Assembly (NCBI GenBank): GCA_900318815.1
Contig: ONMA01000025.1
Location: 1 to 64,000, forward strand
DNA length: 64,000 bases
Direction: 5' to 3'
Source of the DNA: an uncultured Prevotellaceae bacterium
Lineage (GTDB): Bacteria > Bacteroidota > Bacteroidia > Bacteroidales > Bacteroidaceae
Shown here: one piece after another, positions 34,901 through 41,376 of the stretch
Layout: the number at the start of each line of letters is the position of its first letter
Numbering within the stretch: position 1 is the first letter of the stretch
Translations under genes and position numbers: made by a program
The notes under the pieces: model-generated
The model's database searches: none
Told to the model about the DNA's origin: nothing
What the model saw: the letters and a program-made list of their open reading frames with translations, nothing else

Positions 34901-36318
34901 TTTTCTATTTTAAGAAAGTTTCTGAAGAAGCTGATTTTCCTTCGCCGGAAGAAGTGCCTTTGGCTGACAGGCCCAGATATAATTTGGGATACGTCAGTAC
35001 GCAGGAACTCGGTATCAGGGGAACTGTGGCTAAAAGTGTGGCTGAATTCGTAAATGCAGGAGGTACTCTCGTGAATCCAAGTACTGAAGGAGCTATATCT
35101 ATAAGAGCAAAAGCCGTGATGACAAAGAATACACCCACGACAAACGCACAAAGTCCCAAAGCTGACGAACCTACGCCCTTGTTTGTCATGGATCTTGGCG
35201 GTGGTGTCCTGTTGATACACGACAACTATACTACCAATGGTCGGAGCGTGCTTAAGTATCTCAGCTATGACTATAGCAACGACAAAAAGAGCAACGAGAA
35301 TACCATCTACGACCTTAAACTGACCAACCACACCCATACCGACCATGCCAAGTGGTGCATGCAGCCCGTGCAGAGCGACGTAAAGAAAGGCGTGAACGAG
35401 ATGGGGTTGAGGTTTACTACGTCAGACTATACGCTGAACAATGGTGGCGACGGCTACTACTATACAACGTTCTACGCACCGTTCGACGTACTACTGACAG
35501 ACGAAGAGAATGATTGCGCCTACATTTGCGAGGTATGGGACACGGAAATGCTGCATCTGAGGAAGGTAGGCAGGTACAATAACACGCAAAACATTCCTGA
35601 TCTTGCTGAAAAGTATCAAGGCAACAATCAGTTCGTCCCCGCCAAGACGCCTGTTGTCATCCGCACGAAGAACACTTCGGTTACGATGGCGCTGCCAAAG
35701 AATACTCCTTCACCATATACGACAGAGAACCTTAAAATCGTCATAAACGGTAAAGTGGTACAGAAAGATGGTGTCGACGTAACTGTCAAGAATATTTTCA
35801 AAGGCGTGTGCTTGGAGCAGATATTGGACTATGGGGCAGATGATGTCTATGTCTTTGGCTTGCCTTTCGAAAACCCCACAGTAGTGACAAAGGATGGAGA
35901 CTATGCAAATAACGGCAAGTACACGGTTGCATATCCGACATCTGCCGACACGGGCGTAGGCTTCTACATCAATGTCAACTACAACCGTGAGCTGGGTGGC
36001 TCTGCGGGTGAGTGGGAGCGTAACAACAAGTGTGTCTACAGCAACAAAATCTATATCCGGCCCAATTACGTTTCGCCAGCCCGTCAGGGGAATATGGAGT
36101 ATGAATTAGGCTTCGTCCCCGTGGTCTTCGACGATGACGAGGAGGAAGATGACGACCCCATCGGCGAGAGCCTGCTGCAACGCCCGCATGACAACCGCGT
36201 CTACGACCTGCTGGGCCGCTGCGTAGCGACGGGAGAGGAGGTGGTCAATGGCACCTGGCGTAGCAAGGTGGCTTCCGGCATCTATATCCTGAACGGCAGG
36301 AAAATCTACGTGAAGTAA
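25930..36318 (+). CDS. Giant repetitive secreted surface protein with type IX-like sorting tail
   Basis: 3462 residues. A signal peptide (IRILLLVLLLLAGGG, cleavage near EAWAD) is followed by a long beta-rich region. At least eight modules of 290-440 residues share a WxxxGxDPYxxxI/LxN core, with DPY at residues 238, 549, 958, 1249, 1692, 2050, 2339 and 2668. Between them recur an SPL segment (IRSPFLKS, YSSPLVDT, LKSPLATD, IRSPLLPL) and a VYVxY strand (NIYVIYDV, MVYVRYVY, VVYVRYKL). An acidic stretch (DDDEEEDDD) precedes a C-terminal tail, NRVYDLLGRCVATG and GIYILNGRKIYVK, resembling type IX secretion sorting domains. There are no catalytic motifs. I infer an exported, cell-attached adhesin or structural protein; function is unknown. 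Confidence 0.85.
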   Translation: MNKTRHYIRILLLVLLLLAGGGMGSEAWADTRTVTYHVITLPFGGTGSYLATSTNNIAYRIEAIKMTVTQDDSEPIKLPVELKSPLIKYEAYSYYTDAGKSVERVKIFPDNPSTYYTYNFSGKTPLAPGTTVGSLSSYDIYVQYIWDDEHDNLKEDYGKKLDLTGKKEYNVEIRSGSSSWLYALNMDPGRGNRGQAVPSSEIKKLSDLYAEDWAVVKRDIGGTDRKRFNFRWKLTNNDPYNIILQTAYNGEFQYTEDGYIKQNKGAQYFGSLESSSKVRGNWVTNEVNVAYDGKSRLNKIDKQGWFRGPSGEGRASVTNGVSDHLFFSFTLLANKENYTLAASYVDVNNNSDWVPNGSGKNGKYLLMHHGDKEGLPYAGPNFYKLEEADQIRFHEIRDYNFKVITPLSNTILSTSFRWSDYGKDSLLIDYVPDALKRKYVTFEGTYAASNFTNKRTTFFDLYSNDEPEIQKPRDVWLKYELSSTIKIPFKAGTGSSTFADQEWYNIFVDREKKSTVWHDTSGAPPLNQFSTASGHTMYARESHFSFIGDPYELLVINRKASEATDPPVLNYLTLGGETTSPLISYNNATGIYDKAVPSGKALIVGNYYKKGEVVSIYEGPKADASTYEKIEHYSVVHSGETLTEGGVYYTTATGDGIFVCNENKVADTDYYVFDNSYYEQVPEGTPLTIGKTYYNKILDVPVSYEKFVAEYLKAGENEYYERSYKSNWEIIYDNNLGDFADCFRLRQFNTYDNPVTIGRVSTGKSPLNGDGSGGSTMAKLWVEKLPMMNYTYYIVDNAGRIAVKATKEQPVGTPLDFEAIPENIRSPFLKSNVEGALWFKTYKSDEVYDNRGSITADYDYRTDSTPNLSVIIKETNSDEGEDNEYKNHIFVFYDTSKLPAMTDLTDGHKLNEDEDFNVRLNREYIYYSTFSDGIIKSKPDLKDESIKDTCLWTLGGQDPYAMTIKNKVEGENQYVTVASWYNGAELSWSNDNASRFIIKSGSGNNAYEVMATTGNAVDASVTYYNIGRIDNTTVRMYSNTPDTHDDEHVYESGNEEISFQLVPSTAHNVYYHLIDKSNKKLLIVKGRHGDGDTPHFPDEYSSPLVDTYHYYLEGDFDYNSDEKTYKLKTNPPKPTELEKVTEGTGESIVRYTNIYVIYDVNVDLVDMQHTTMYLIKFAQGDQFRQENGSDNLLTDAELADPDKSKAVYPYCNGDCNFNVYGQYQYGVQQEGAASTRTRWAWYVQSTTHDPYHVMILSRQTETYKGLERSAYFATMQFEGYPEVVTALVWPNISGVMATEYMMLGNLHQYRLVTTKPFGTPTDTDNDNVIDVTEEDRRVVNSLEQYWKTYDLIRRNLLKDKKAADPSDPADVPATPSFVTPRFDNNRTFLTTDPKDGGMGWHAYNKMAKAKRWNGYNKEGEASKGWESREHWFQTVKMGAGYFDLIPVTIDPALVLLDQHGWEIMRKPMPSDPNESVTERERKLAVLRSYDSPMVKEYLFWATAKKRSGYHQYYALDKRIGGDYTSTSLASFPTGDLENVKDNKGNLYDQYVTYIVKDEYVQSYQPGGTPQPFLIRQGRSLAKKGTGTGTIGKILVENGTPDVAKYIMANAGSLNDELWYVRPNVDIDREMGYPATHPDWKDNPNAYEDPAYSTLRVADLVENTSVYKDLLTDNAKKDFITKYGRFTFSNGFDPYNMQISSCYGTQYYFTIGMTSSSVEEGEVKGVYSVADGPQNLSVTQATKNVTPVAGNSYDNSHFAMTNQTFMAVQDDDGNMQLMPRFDHSLRIRDFSALVTPVADDTEPNKLFETYTQLYRPFVYNYRIIDNQGREALRYQWAGELVPQTPDHLKSPLATDFKYYRSATYDEGTKIYSITESTDNVTSPYEITPTSSMAGAGMNATGTGGNMVYVRYVYNEEADVQHVLLGKWFTMQLNGQDALYTTVNETEGIYPPFGAYSLTATTTADMTAQAKKLTATGDFYFRIDPVAPNADYTYQMVKVTNPSDGTNDASCGEPIVATATEWGNAKPFTSDALQDSKKWHWKFLKNPYSDPDPYAVQLFNRSQKDEPLSVNNIGNPATADANNTYQYFVLLSHTDNDGNADGYALTVARTGSTTYPFLNGRSMTTAVGAKIEEDKDDYTDPTKASGFTSTSGTFHANDSRIVLTENVTGDYTYIVYTNGTQGTNDVKYGDVAIREVQYGSEVEGNGYEARVPEEIRSPLLPLDWFLYYEAETDMGDPKKEIKYLYGLYDNVVYVRYKLYDPGHTDYKVPNARNDVSEPIVARDPLNSNDSSLGLDGKLPYNIIWYNDDMMYYDSDNIAIKGEADKPLKHESKYEWRFEGDDPYAIKIKREGVSGYINDVGGIETTAQTFMLLPKSGYEYGVLAKTGDTEYKSNMLSMKTDRTGLEFKSDPQQFIIFTLATLKVVYHLVIANIGSSEEIAWRDPTKRYTGANTDYDWLDTEKGYENDYSTYSPNTKSISGTTKRDLTSFKTPDPSDETKPGTGSTYGDKYQLGYTETYEGGDKKLNYCYDAGSISLGDTLRVPDVFYRPNVVYTLFVRDIKDTDGDGVDNTATMNNRYKGMEIKSKRMGLNLDLIGKTIYINVVYSFDGDLDSNSGDDFVKSLNENKWYTLETNIDKKPYLAQYTNAWGFELKEGRGSHYTNDFLWSPIGDPYGFQLFNRYMDVNSGDHNLGEKDRVITTIPFETVITKNIDETITVSDTPVSAFKDGKQIVMGNYVTEHLRVVVPGGVTRTTTESTPSEGQVSLNSVKTNSVYELLSATTPGYFRFHPVANKTDSVFFQPEWADDDRDGTNNFLVRLSATASEFTFNLTKELITPYFNRAGYVGGLTKSVYNDLVANNYPATVDGKENGYYNLAKVMLDTNAVASAAQLRTAQTLVYNSANIVSLVTGYYRLHSPLGISGIDPARYASGYTHLTELDVNKDGSETDAIPMHFYEKNSDEVRQFTDFKDGGFTSSPATQGDLTIPPVERDPASIFYFKKVSEEADFPSPEEVPLADRPRYNLGYVSTQELGIRGTVAKSVAEFVNAGGTLVNPSTEGAISIRAKAVMTKNTPTTNAQSPKADEPTPLFVMDLGGGVLLIHDNYTTNGRSVLKYLSYDYSNDKKSNENTIYDLKLTNHTHTDHAKWCMQPVQSDVKKGVNEMGLRFTTSDYTLNNGGDGYYYTTFYAPFDVLLTDEENDCAYICEVWDTEMLHLRKVGRYNNTQNIPDLAEKYQGNNQFVPAKTPVVIRTKNTSVTMALPKNTPSPYTTENLKIVINGKVVQKDGVDVTVKNIFKGVCLEQILDYGADDVYVFGLPFENPTVVTKDGDYANNGKYTVAYPTSADTGVGFYINVNYNRELGGSAGEWERNNKCVYSNKIYIRPNYVSPARQGNMEYELGFVPVVFDDDEEEDDDPIGESLLQRPHDNRVYDLLGRCVATGEEVVNGTWRSKVASGIYILNGRKIYVK

Positions 36319-36418
36319 CCAGTAAGAATGCGGAAATGCAAAGGAAAAGCGAATAGTTAAAGAATGCCAAGGCCAGAAAAATAATCAGCCCTTTGTTGCG
36401 TATTTCTGCAACTATTCG

Positions 36419-36426
36419 TATCTTTG
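36419..36426 (+). promoter_or_regulatory. -7 element (TATCTTTG) of the toxin-antitoxin pair
   Basis: Consensus TAnnTTTG followed by GCACA, 18 nt before the ATG at 36445. An earlier TTG start inside this element is therefore not the toxin start. Confidence 0.65.
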
Positions 36427-36444
36427 CACAAAGTTTCAGATGAT

Positions 36445-36795
36445 ATGGCACAACGCAGTTTTGAAGTTATCTTTTTGGAGGGTGTGGATGAGTTTCTTTC
36501 CACACTTACTCCTAAAGCCCGTTCGAAGATAATCTACAACGTCCGTAAAGTGAAGGGTGGTGTTATGGATGCTGACCTTTTCAAGAAGCTTGACGGTAGT
36601 GATGATATTTGGGAGTTCCGAACAAAGTATGACGGAATGGAATACAGGCTGCTTGCATTCTGGGATAAGACTACCAATCGCCTCGTAGTGGCGACCCACG
36701 GACTGGTAAAGAAGACATGGGCTGTTCCTGCAATCGAGATTGCGAAAGCTGAAGCAATAAGAAAAGAATATTACGAATCAAAAGAAAATAAATAA
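36445..36795 (+). CDS. HigB-like (RelE superfamily) toxin
   Basis: 116 residues from MAQRSFEVIFLEGVDEFLST. The fold is that of gp49/HigB toxins: FLEGVDEFLSTLTPKARSKI, KKLDGSDDIWEFRTKYDGME, YRLLAFWDKTTNRLVVATHG, LVKKTWAVPAIEIAKAEAI. Family members are ribosome-dependent mRNA endonucleases. It comes before its antitoxin, as is usual for higBA, and overlaps it by one base. This locus lies just outside the left boundary proposed for the integrated element. Confidence 0.85.
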   Translation: MAQRSFEVIFLEGVDEFLSTLTPKARSKIIYNVRKVKGGVMDADLFKKLDGSDDIWEFRTKYDGMEYRLLAFWDKTTNRLVVATHGLVKKTWAVPAIEIAKAEAIRKEYYESKENK

Positions 36796-37115
36796 TGGCT
36801 ATGAAGGTTTACACATTAGAGGAGATGGAAGATAAGTACATCGGTAAGGTGGGCACCCCTGAAAGAGACCAGTACGAACAAGAGTTGGCTGATGAACTTC
36901 ATGCCTACCATGTGGGCGAGGCCATCAAGCAAGCAAGGGAGGCGCAGTCTCTGACCCAGGCAGAACTCGGTGAGAAGATGGGAGTACACAAGGCGCAAGT
37001 CTGCCGCATCGAAAGCGGTAAGAGCATCACCCTTGCCTCAATGATGCGTGCGTTCCGTGCGCTGGGCGTTCAGGTTGCACTCGACATGAAGGGTATCGGC
37101 AGGGTGGCTCTCTGA
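36795..37115 (+). CDS. HigA-like Xre antitoxin
   Basis: 106 residues. A C-terminal Xre helix-turn-helix spans residues ~50-95 (LTQAELGEKMGVHKAQVCRI, SLASMMRAFRALGVQ-like), preceded by an N-terminal toxin-binding region. The ATG shares its A with the toxin TAA stop, implying translational coupling. Antitoxins of this type bind both the toxin and the operon promoter, so autoregulation at 36419-36444 is expected. Confidence 0.85.
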   Translation: MAMKVYTLEEMEDKYIGKVGTPERDQYEQELADELHAYHVGEAIKQAREAQSLTQAELGEKMGVHKAQVCRIESGKSITLASMMRAFRALGVQVALDMKGIGRVAL

Positions 37116-37154
37116 GAGGCTATTGTATCAACAAAGGGCAAGCCTGTGCTAAAT

Positions 37155-37173
37155 TTTTTCCGTAACTTTGCAA
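37155..37173 (+). other. Candidate attachment site, left copy (19-bp direct repeat)
   Basis: TTTTTTCCGTAACTTTGCA is exactly repeated at 47584-47602, directly before argB. It includes a consensus -7 element (TAACTTTG, 37164-37171) with no gene downstream, which looks like an orphaned copy of the argB promoter. Together with the integrase at the right end this suggests the two ends of an integrated element. Confidence 0.55.
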
Positions 37174-37281
37174 GATTTCTCAGCTTTTCTTTGTATAAAG
37201 GCAATCTGGGGAATTGAGGAAAAACTGGGTTACGAATTGGCAACCGTACTCAATTCCACATTCTGCTATGAAATGCATCAA

Positions 37282-37340
37282 AGAACACCCGATGATGTGC
37301 CACCTGCCGTTTTATGACTCATCATCGGGTGCAAAGGTAA
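37282..37340 (-). ncRNA. Possible small RNA or regulatory hairpin with its own promoter
   Basis: A minus-strand -7 element TACCTTTG (37333-37340) is followed at once by CACCCGATGATG, which pairs with CATCATCGGGTG about 20 nt further on. A transcript from this promoter would begin with the hairpin. There is no ORF downstream on that strand before the element end. No terminator with a T-run is seen, so an end cannot be given; the coordinates cover only the promoter and hairpin. The rest of 37116-37496 shows only the candidate att site and the left inverted repeat. Confidence 0.3.
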
Positions 37341-37383
37341 CCATTCTATTTCAATTAACCAAATCCATACTCAACTTTTTGTT

Positions 37384-37460
37384 CTGAGCTTGCTCAATGC
37401 TCATTTCATATACAGCAGCATCTTTTGTGGCACCTGCCAGAAAAGTGCGTATTAGGCTAC
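37384..37460 (-). repeat. TAGCCTAATA hairpin repeat, left copy
   Basis: On the minus strand it reads GTAGCCTAATACGCAC, then TTTTCTGGCAGGTGCCACAA, and ends GAGCAAGCTCAG. The same start and end motifs occur in inverted orientation at 45102-45246 on the other side of the cargo genes. See the right copy. Confidence 0.65.
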
Positions 37461-37496
37461 GTCCTATTACCGAATTAACTTGTGGATATAACCGAG

Positions 37497-38618
37497 TTAT
37501 CTCGCACTCAGTTTAGCTTCTATCTCTTCTATAGTAGGAATTGTACCTTCAACCTTCTCAGGATAGAACTTCTCTAACTCATATTCGGAGATAGCCAGAG
37601 GCTGGCTACTGGATTCCAATGCATATTGTGCCTGAACACGGTCTTTTTCCTTGCAAATAAGCAAACCAATTGTAGGATTGTCACGTCCTTCTTTGCGAAG
37701 AGTATGATTGCAGGCAACCACATAGCCACCCAATTGACCAATATCCGCGAACTCGAATTTTCCAATCTTTACCTCGATGACGACATAACAAGAGAGATTA
37801 AGATTGTAGAACAACAGGTCTATAAACTGCTCCCTTTCGCCAACTTGCAGTCGATACTCTTTACCCAAGTATCCAAAGCCAGTACCAAGCTCCACCAAGA
37901 ACTGAGTAATATTACTTAGCAGTTTTTCCTTCAGAAGAGCCTCATTGTATTTGCCCGTTATGCCGGTGAATGCAAAATCGTATGGGTCCTTTGTTAACTC
38001 ACGGGCCAAGTCGCTCGTTTCTTCTGGCAACGTTCGCTGGAAGTTTGTCAAAGCCTTACCTTGACGCTCATATAAGTCAGTCCCCATGAAGTTCAGCAAC
38101 ATATCCCTGCTCCATCCGTTCTCCACTGTCTGGTGAACAAAGAACAATGCTTTCTCTGGCTGTTCCTTAAACTTATCGATAATGAAGCGATGATGGCCCC
38201 ATGGCACAGAAAACAGATCATTTTGTATTTGCTCCACAAGTTGTGGAGTAATTGAGTTCTCCTTTTGCTCAACTGCCAGTTGAGTAATTTGCTCCACAAC
38301 TTGTGGAGTAATTGTCAGATAGGGATGGTATAGTAGATAGAAGTTCTTCATATACAGAAGATTCGTTTCTGAGAAGCAGGTCGCATCAGGATTCACCTCC
38401 TTCAAATCCCTGCTCAGGTTCTTTATAAATCCGCTGCCCCAACGACTCTCTGCTTTCTTTTCCACAATATCCCTGCCCAATTCCCAATAGAACCGTAGCA
38501 TTACCTCATTCACCTTTACAGAAGCCTTTACCTGACTCCTGCGAAAGTGTGTACTCAATTCCTTTATCCACTGGAGGTAATCCTTGTCCAGTATGCTTAA
38601 TGCTTTTATTTTATTCAT
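37497..38618 (-). CDS. YhcG/DUF1016-family PD-(D/E)XK nuclease
   Basis: 373 residues. An N-terminal DUF1016 helical domain (FYWELGRDIVEKKAESRWGS, FIKNLSRDLKEVNP, LLYMKNFYLLYH) leads to a C-terminal PD-(D/E)XK nuclease domain (ELGTGFGYLGKEYRLQVGER, FIDLLFYNLNLSCYVVIEVK, GQLGGYVVACNH). Family members are recurrent in defence islands and restriction loci. Residues ~106-137 contain three copies of an ITxxxVEQ octapeptide (ITPQVVEQ, ITQLAVEQ, ITPQLVEQ), which is unusual and derives from short palindromic DNA repeats. It is the last gene of the cargo, nearest the left end. Confidence 0.85.
   Translation of the reverse strand: MNKIKALSILDKDYLQWIKELSTHFRRSQVKASVKVNEVMLRFYWELGRDIVEKKAESRWGSGFIKNLSRDLKEVNPDATCFSETNLLYMKNFYLLYHPYLTITPQVVEQITQLAVEQKENSITPQLVEQIQNDLFSVPWGHHRFIIDKFKEQPEKALFFVHQTVENGWSRDMLLNFMGTDLYERQGKALTNFQRTLPEETSDLARELTKDPYDFAFTGITGKYNEALLKEKLLSNITQFLVELGTGFGYLGKEYRLQVGEREQFIDLLFYNLNLSCYVVIEVKIGKFEFADIGQLGGYVVACNHTLRKEGRDNPTIGLLICKEKDRVQAQYALESSSQPLAISEYELEKFYPEKVEGTIPTIEEIEAKLSAR
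38232..38308. repeat. Three short palindromes inside the YhcG gene
   Basis: Perfect or near-perfect palindromes at 38232-38248 (CTCCACAAGTTGTGGAG), 38268-38284 (CTCAACTGCCAGTTGAG) and 38292-38308 (CTCCACAACTTGTGGAG), each followed by TAATT. They are in frame and encode the ITPQ-VVEQ-type octapeptides. Confidence 0.75.
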
Positions 38619-38687
38619 TGCTATATATCTATAACGTTTCGTTGCTGTTTCTATTGCCTATTGAGACCATGTCTGGAAACGGTCTCA

Positions 38688-39398
38688 TTATTCATTAGAG
38701 AACTTCAATGTTCCTTCTTGGTTCTGATTGGCACGCTGAATAATTTCCAAATTGAGACGCATTGTCGCACTGATAATCTTCAGCGTCTTTAGTTTATCCT
38801 TGGTCTGTGGAGGAATCACCAGCCATCGTTTATCACCTATTTCTATCTGGCCATTGTATTGCTTTGTAGGAGTAATCAGCGGCTTCCCACTATACTGAGC
38901 ACCCTTTCGCATCAGTGTTTCTACACCAATCTTCTCAATTGCATGTACAAAGGTATTTACAGGGTTTGCTTCACAGATACAAGTTCCATCAGGGAATTTC
39001 ACCATTAGCCGTTGGGCCTCACGTTTCTTACGTTGTGGAACCTTGTCGTCACTTGGCGAAAAATCTGACCCAACCTCAATCTTCCAATCCAGTCCTAATT
39101 GCTGTTTGATAGATACCAGTTGCATATATTTCTGGTCACTGTCACTTTGCGTATTTACATACCATCCTTCACCAATAGGTTTCATCCAATCTTTGAATCT
39201 TGGATATATCTCCTGAGAAATGAGCGGCAGATGGTAACTCTCCAACTTCACTTCTTGAAACCTCTCTGCTCCAATCGTCTGAAGGGCTTCCACAAACGTC
39301 ATCGTTGCACTCTTGTAGCACAGCACCTTTCCATCAGGAAAAGTAACGCGCAGTAATCGCCGCATCCTCCTTTGTCTTACGTTCTCGTCTACTGGCAT
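38688..39398 (-). CDS. Protein with two tandem copies of one ~90-residue domain; DUF262 partner
   Basis: 236 residues. Residues ~12-108 (LLRVTFPDGKVLCYKSATMT ... FVEALQTIG ... GWYVNTQSDSDQKYMQLVSI) and ~131-222 (RLMVKFPDGTCICEANPVNT ... FVHAIEKIG ... KRWLVIPPQTKDKLKTLKII) are clearly duplicates. There is no signal peptide, membrane segment or catalytic motif I recognise. The gene starts 10 nt after the DUF262/DUF1524 gene, so the two are cotranscribed. I infer a DNA- or protein-binding specificity subunit for that partner; function is otherwise unknown. Confidence 0.7.
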   Translation of the reverse strand: MPVDENVRQRRMRRLLRVTFPDGKVLCYKSATMTFVEALQTIGAERFQEVKLESYHLPLISQEIYPRFKDWMKPIGEGWYVNTQSDSDQKYMQLVSIKQQLGLDWKIEVGSDFSPSDDKVPQRKKREAQRLMVKFPDGTCICEANPVNTFVHAIEKIGVETLMRKGAQYSGKPLITPTKQYNGQIEIGDKRWLVIPPQTKDKLKTLKIISATMRLNLEIIQRANQNQEGTLKFSNE

Positions 39399-39408
39399 AT
39401 TTCTTCAT

Positions 39409-41124
39409 TTATAAGTTCTCCAAAACAAAAGAAACTAATTTGTCTTTCCTATACTGGATTTTCTTTCTATCCCATAAATGATCTACTTCTGTCATTTCTT
39501 GTATCTCACGTTGTTGTCTTAATTGATTGTAGGTCGCTCTTTTAATTTCAAAAGGCTTATTACCGATTGATTCGTTGTGTGGTGCAGAAAGCAATAAGAA
39601 ATTACCAATACAATACAAAAAACGTTCCTTGAAATCTTCATCATATATATCATAGCCAGTAGCAATTTGCTCACTTTCTTTTTCTGTCTGTGGAGCAATA
39701 TGTTCCAGATGTGGATCTTTTATACTACCATAATGCATTGAACCATATCCACCTTTGCCTTCATTCGAAACGAGATAGTTTTCATATTTCCACAAAATGA
39801 TTTTGGCAATTCCATGATAATTGGAATACCAGTTCCCTTCCATGTCAATTTTAAATGCATCATTATTCCAATAAGCCCACCACCAATCTGATGTACGTTT
39901 GAGAAATTCCACCCTATCTATAATATCATCAGGAGAGTATTCCATTTTCTGGAAAACATCATTCAAACGAGAGCGCAGATCCGCACGAGTTTTTATTACA
40001 GCATCTCTTAACACAATATCACCAATAGCTTTTGCCATACGACTAATATCAGTTTTTGACATATCATTACCATATGCTTTTACAAAGAAGGGAAGCACAA
40101 TATTAAATCGTCCACAAAGTAAAGAAGCCTCTATATTCACATCTTTTTCTCTGTCATTATTAAGTCTTGATAGTCTTTCAAAACTCTTTTCAAGAGCAAG
40201 TGAGAACTCCCTTATAAAATCAAGTTGCGTGGGCTTCGCCAACTCTGCATTAATTTTCTCAATAGAGTTATCTTCCCAAAGAGAGTTGAAGTGTACTTTA
40301 AGCGTTATAGTCAGTACAGAATCCTCATCAACAAAATTCTCAATAGAAGATATTGAGTGGTAAATTTTACCAAAACGGTTTTCCACCTCCTTTATCATAA
40401 CCTCTGTTTCCGTACCACCATTGATATGAATATGGTACATAAATTGAGCCTTAATAACCTCAAGGTTTGATGGGCGTTTGCCTCGATTATTTTGGAAAAT
40501 GAACATTTGAATAGCTTCGGCTTTTCCTTTGACTACATGAGTTGTACAAGAAGCGTTCGCAACAGTCTGTAGTAGAGACTCACGTTTATACATCGGCATT
40601 TCACTTATCTTCTTGCTGAGATAATCATATGCATCAACAATGCGTTGGCTGGAAGTCGTTTCTATTCCGCCATGATCTTTCTTGACTTTGTTTATCACAT
40701 AATCTTTGAAAAGTTGATCATCATAATCGACGGTCTTAAACTGATATGTGCCATAGTGTTTTATTAGACATTCTTTCAGAATCTTTTCTTTATCTGTAAG
40801 CTCCCTATTTTCCTCGATTGAGGAAAATAGGGCAGAAACGAAAATCGTGATGGTTGTAAGACGTTGCTGACCATCAATGATGGCATACTCACAGTCACCA
40901 GTCTTCTCATACAAGAAATGGCCAAAATAATAGGGCGAAAAATCATCAGTATTCTTGGATGCTGCTTTACTTGCTAGATAGTCTTCCAAGTCGGCAAGAA
41001 ATGTCTCTACTTGTTTCTTCTCGGATGGATTCTTTCCAACCTCCCATGAATAAGCACGCTGATAGTTGGGAACAAAGATTTGATTTCCCTGCGTCATGCC
41101 TTTAATTGTTGTGGATGATTCCAT
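39409..41124 (-). CDS. DUF262/DUF1524 protein, GmrSD-like type IV restriction family
   Basis: 571 residues. The N-terminal DUF262 domain carries VPNYQRAYSW and DGQQRLTTITIF, the ParB/Srx-fold nucleotide-binding motifs of GmrS. The C-terminal DUF1524 domain carries LEHIAPQ (His-Me/HNH nuclease motif), GNFLLLSAPHNESIGNKPFE and IKRATYN. Fusions of this kind restrict modified phage DNA using nucleotide hydrolysis. It is shorter than some GmrSD fusions but contains both halves intact. The promoter at 41155-41162 drives it together with the duplicated-domain protein. Confidence 0.88.
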   Translation of the reverse strand: MESSTTIKGMTQGNQIFVPNYQRAYSWEVGKNPSEKKQVETFLADLEDYLASKAASKNTDDFSPYYFGHFLYEKTGDCEYAIIDGQQRLTTITIFVSALFSSIEENRELTDKEKILKECLIKHYGTYQFKTVDYDDQLFKDYVINKVKKDHGGIETTSSQRIVDAYDYLSKKISEMPMYKRESLLQTVANASCTTHVVKGKAEAIQMFIFQNNRGKRPSNLEVIKAQFMYHIHINGGTETEVMIKEVENRFGKIYHSISSIENFVDEDSVLTITLKVHFNSLWEDNSIEKINAELAKPTQLDFIREFSLALEKSFERLSRLNNDREKDVNIEASLLCGRFNIVLPFFVKAYGNDMSKTDISRMAKAIGDIVLRDAVIKTRADLRSRLNDVFQKMEYSPDDIIDRVEFLKRTSDWWWAYWNNDAFKIDMEGNWYSNYHGIAKIILWKYENYLVSNEGKGGYGSMHYGSIKDPHLEHIAPQTEKESEQIATGYDIYDEDFKERFLYCIGNFLLLSAPHNESIGNKPFEIKRATYNQLRQQREIQEMTEVDHLWDRKKIQYRKDKLVSFVLENL

Positions 41125-41154
41125 AATTTTTTGTTTTTAGTTGCCATTTGATTG

Positions 41155-41162
41155 CAAAAGTA
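41155..41162 (-). promoter_or_regulatory. -7 element (TACTTTTG) of the DUF262 operon
   Basis: Consensus TAnnTTTG on the minus strand, 30 nt before the ATG at 41124. Confidence 0.65.
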
Positions 41163-41238
41163 CAAAAAAACTGCGAGATAAATAGAATTTTACCCGTTTT
41201 TCTTTGCGTATTGGGGATATAATTGTAACTTTGCAAAT

Positions 41239-41328
41239 GCGGGATGAGAGAGGGAGGTAATGCCCCCGCATTCTGCACCAAAGTTCGGACAGTCTCGTGA
41301 AGGGACCGTCCGAAGCTCTTTATTTAAT
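41239..41328 (+). ncRNA. Candidate small RNA with promoter and terminator
   Basis: A -33 TTTG (41203-41206) and -7 TAACTTTG (41226-41233) are 19 nt apart on the plus strand. Downstream lies a hairpin closed by ATGCGGG/CCCGCAT (41237-41271, so the start may be slightly earlier), then a terminator-like hairpin at 41284-41314 (TTCGGACAGT pairs with ACCGTCCGAA, one mismatch) followed by GCTCTTTATTT. There is no ORF. It sits antiparallel between the DUF262 operon and the gene at 41377. Confidence 0.5.
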
Positions 41329-41376
41329 CTAATTCCCATAATTATCTTATAAAAGTCACCTTGGCTACTATCCTCT

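Noticed and set aside
41284-41314. Hairpin as terminator of the gene at 41377 on the minus strand
   Set aside because: On the minus strand it is followed by CTTTGGTGCAG rather than a T-run; the plus-strand orientation fits better.
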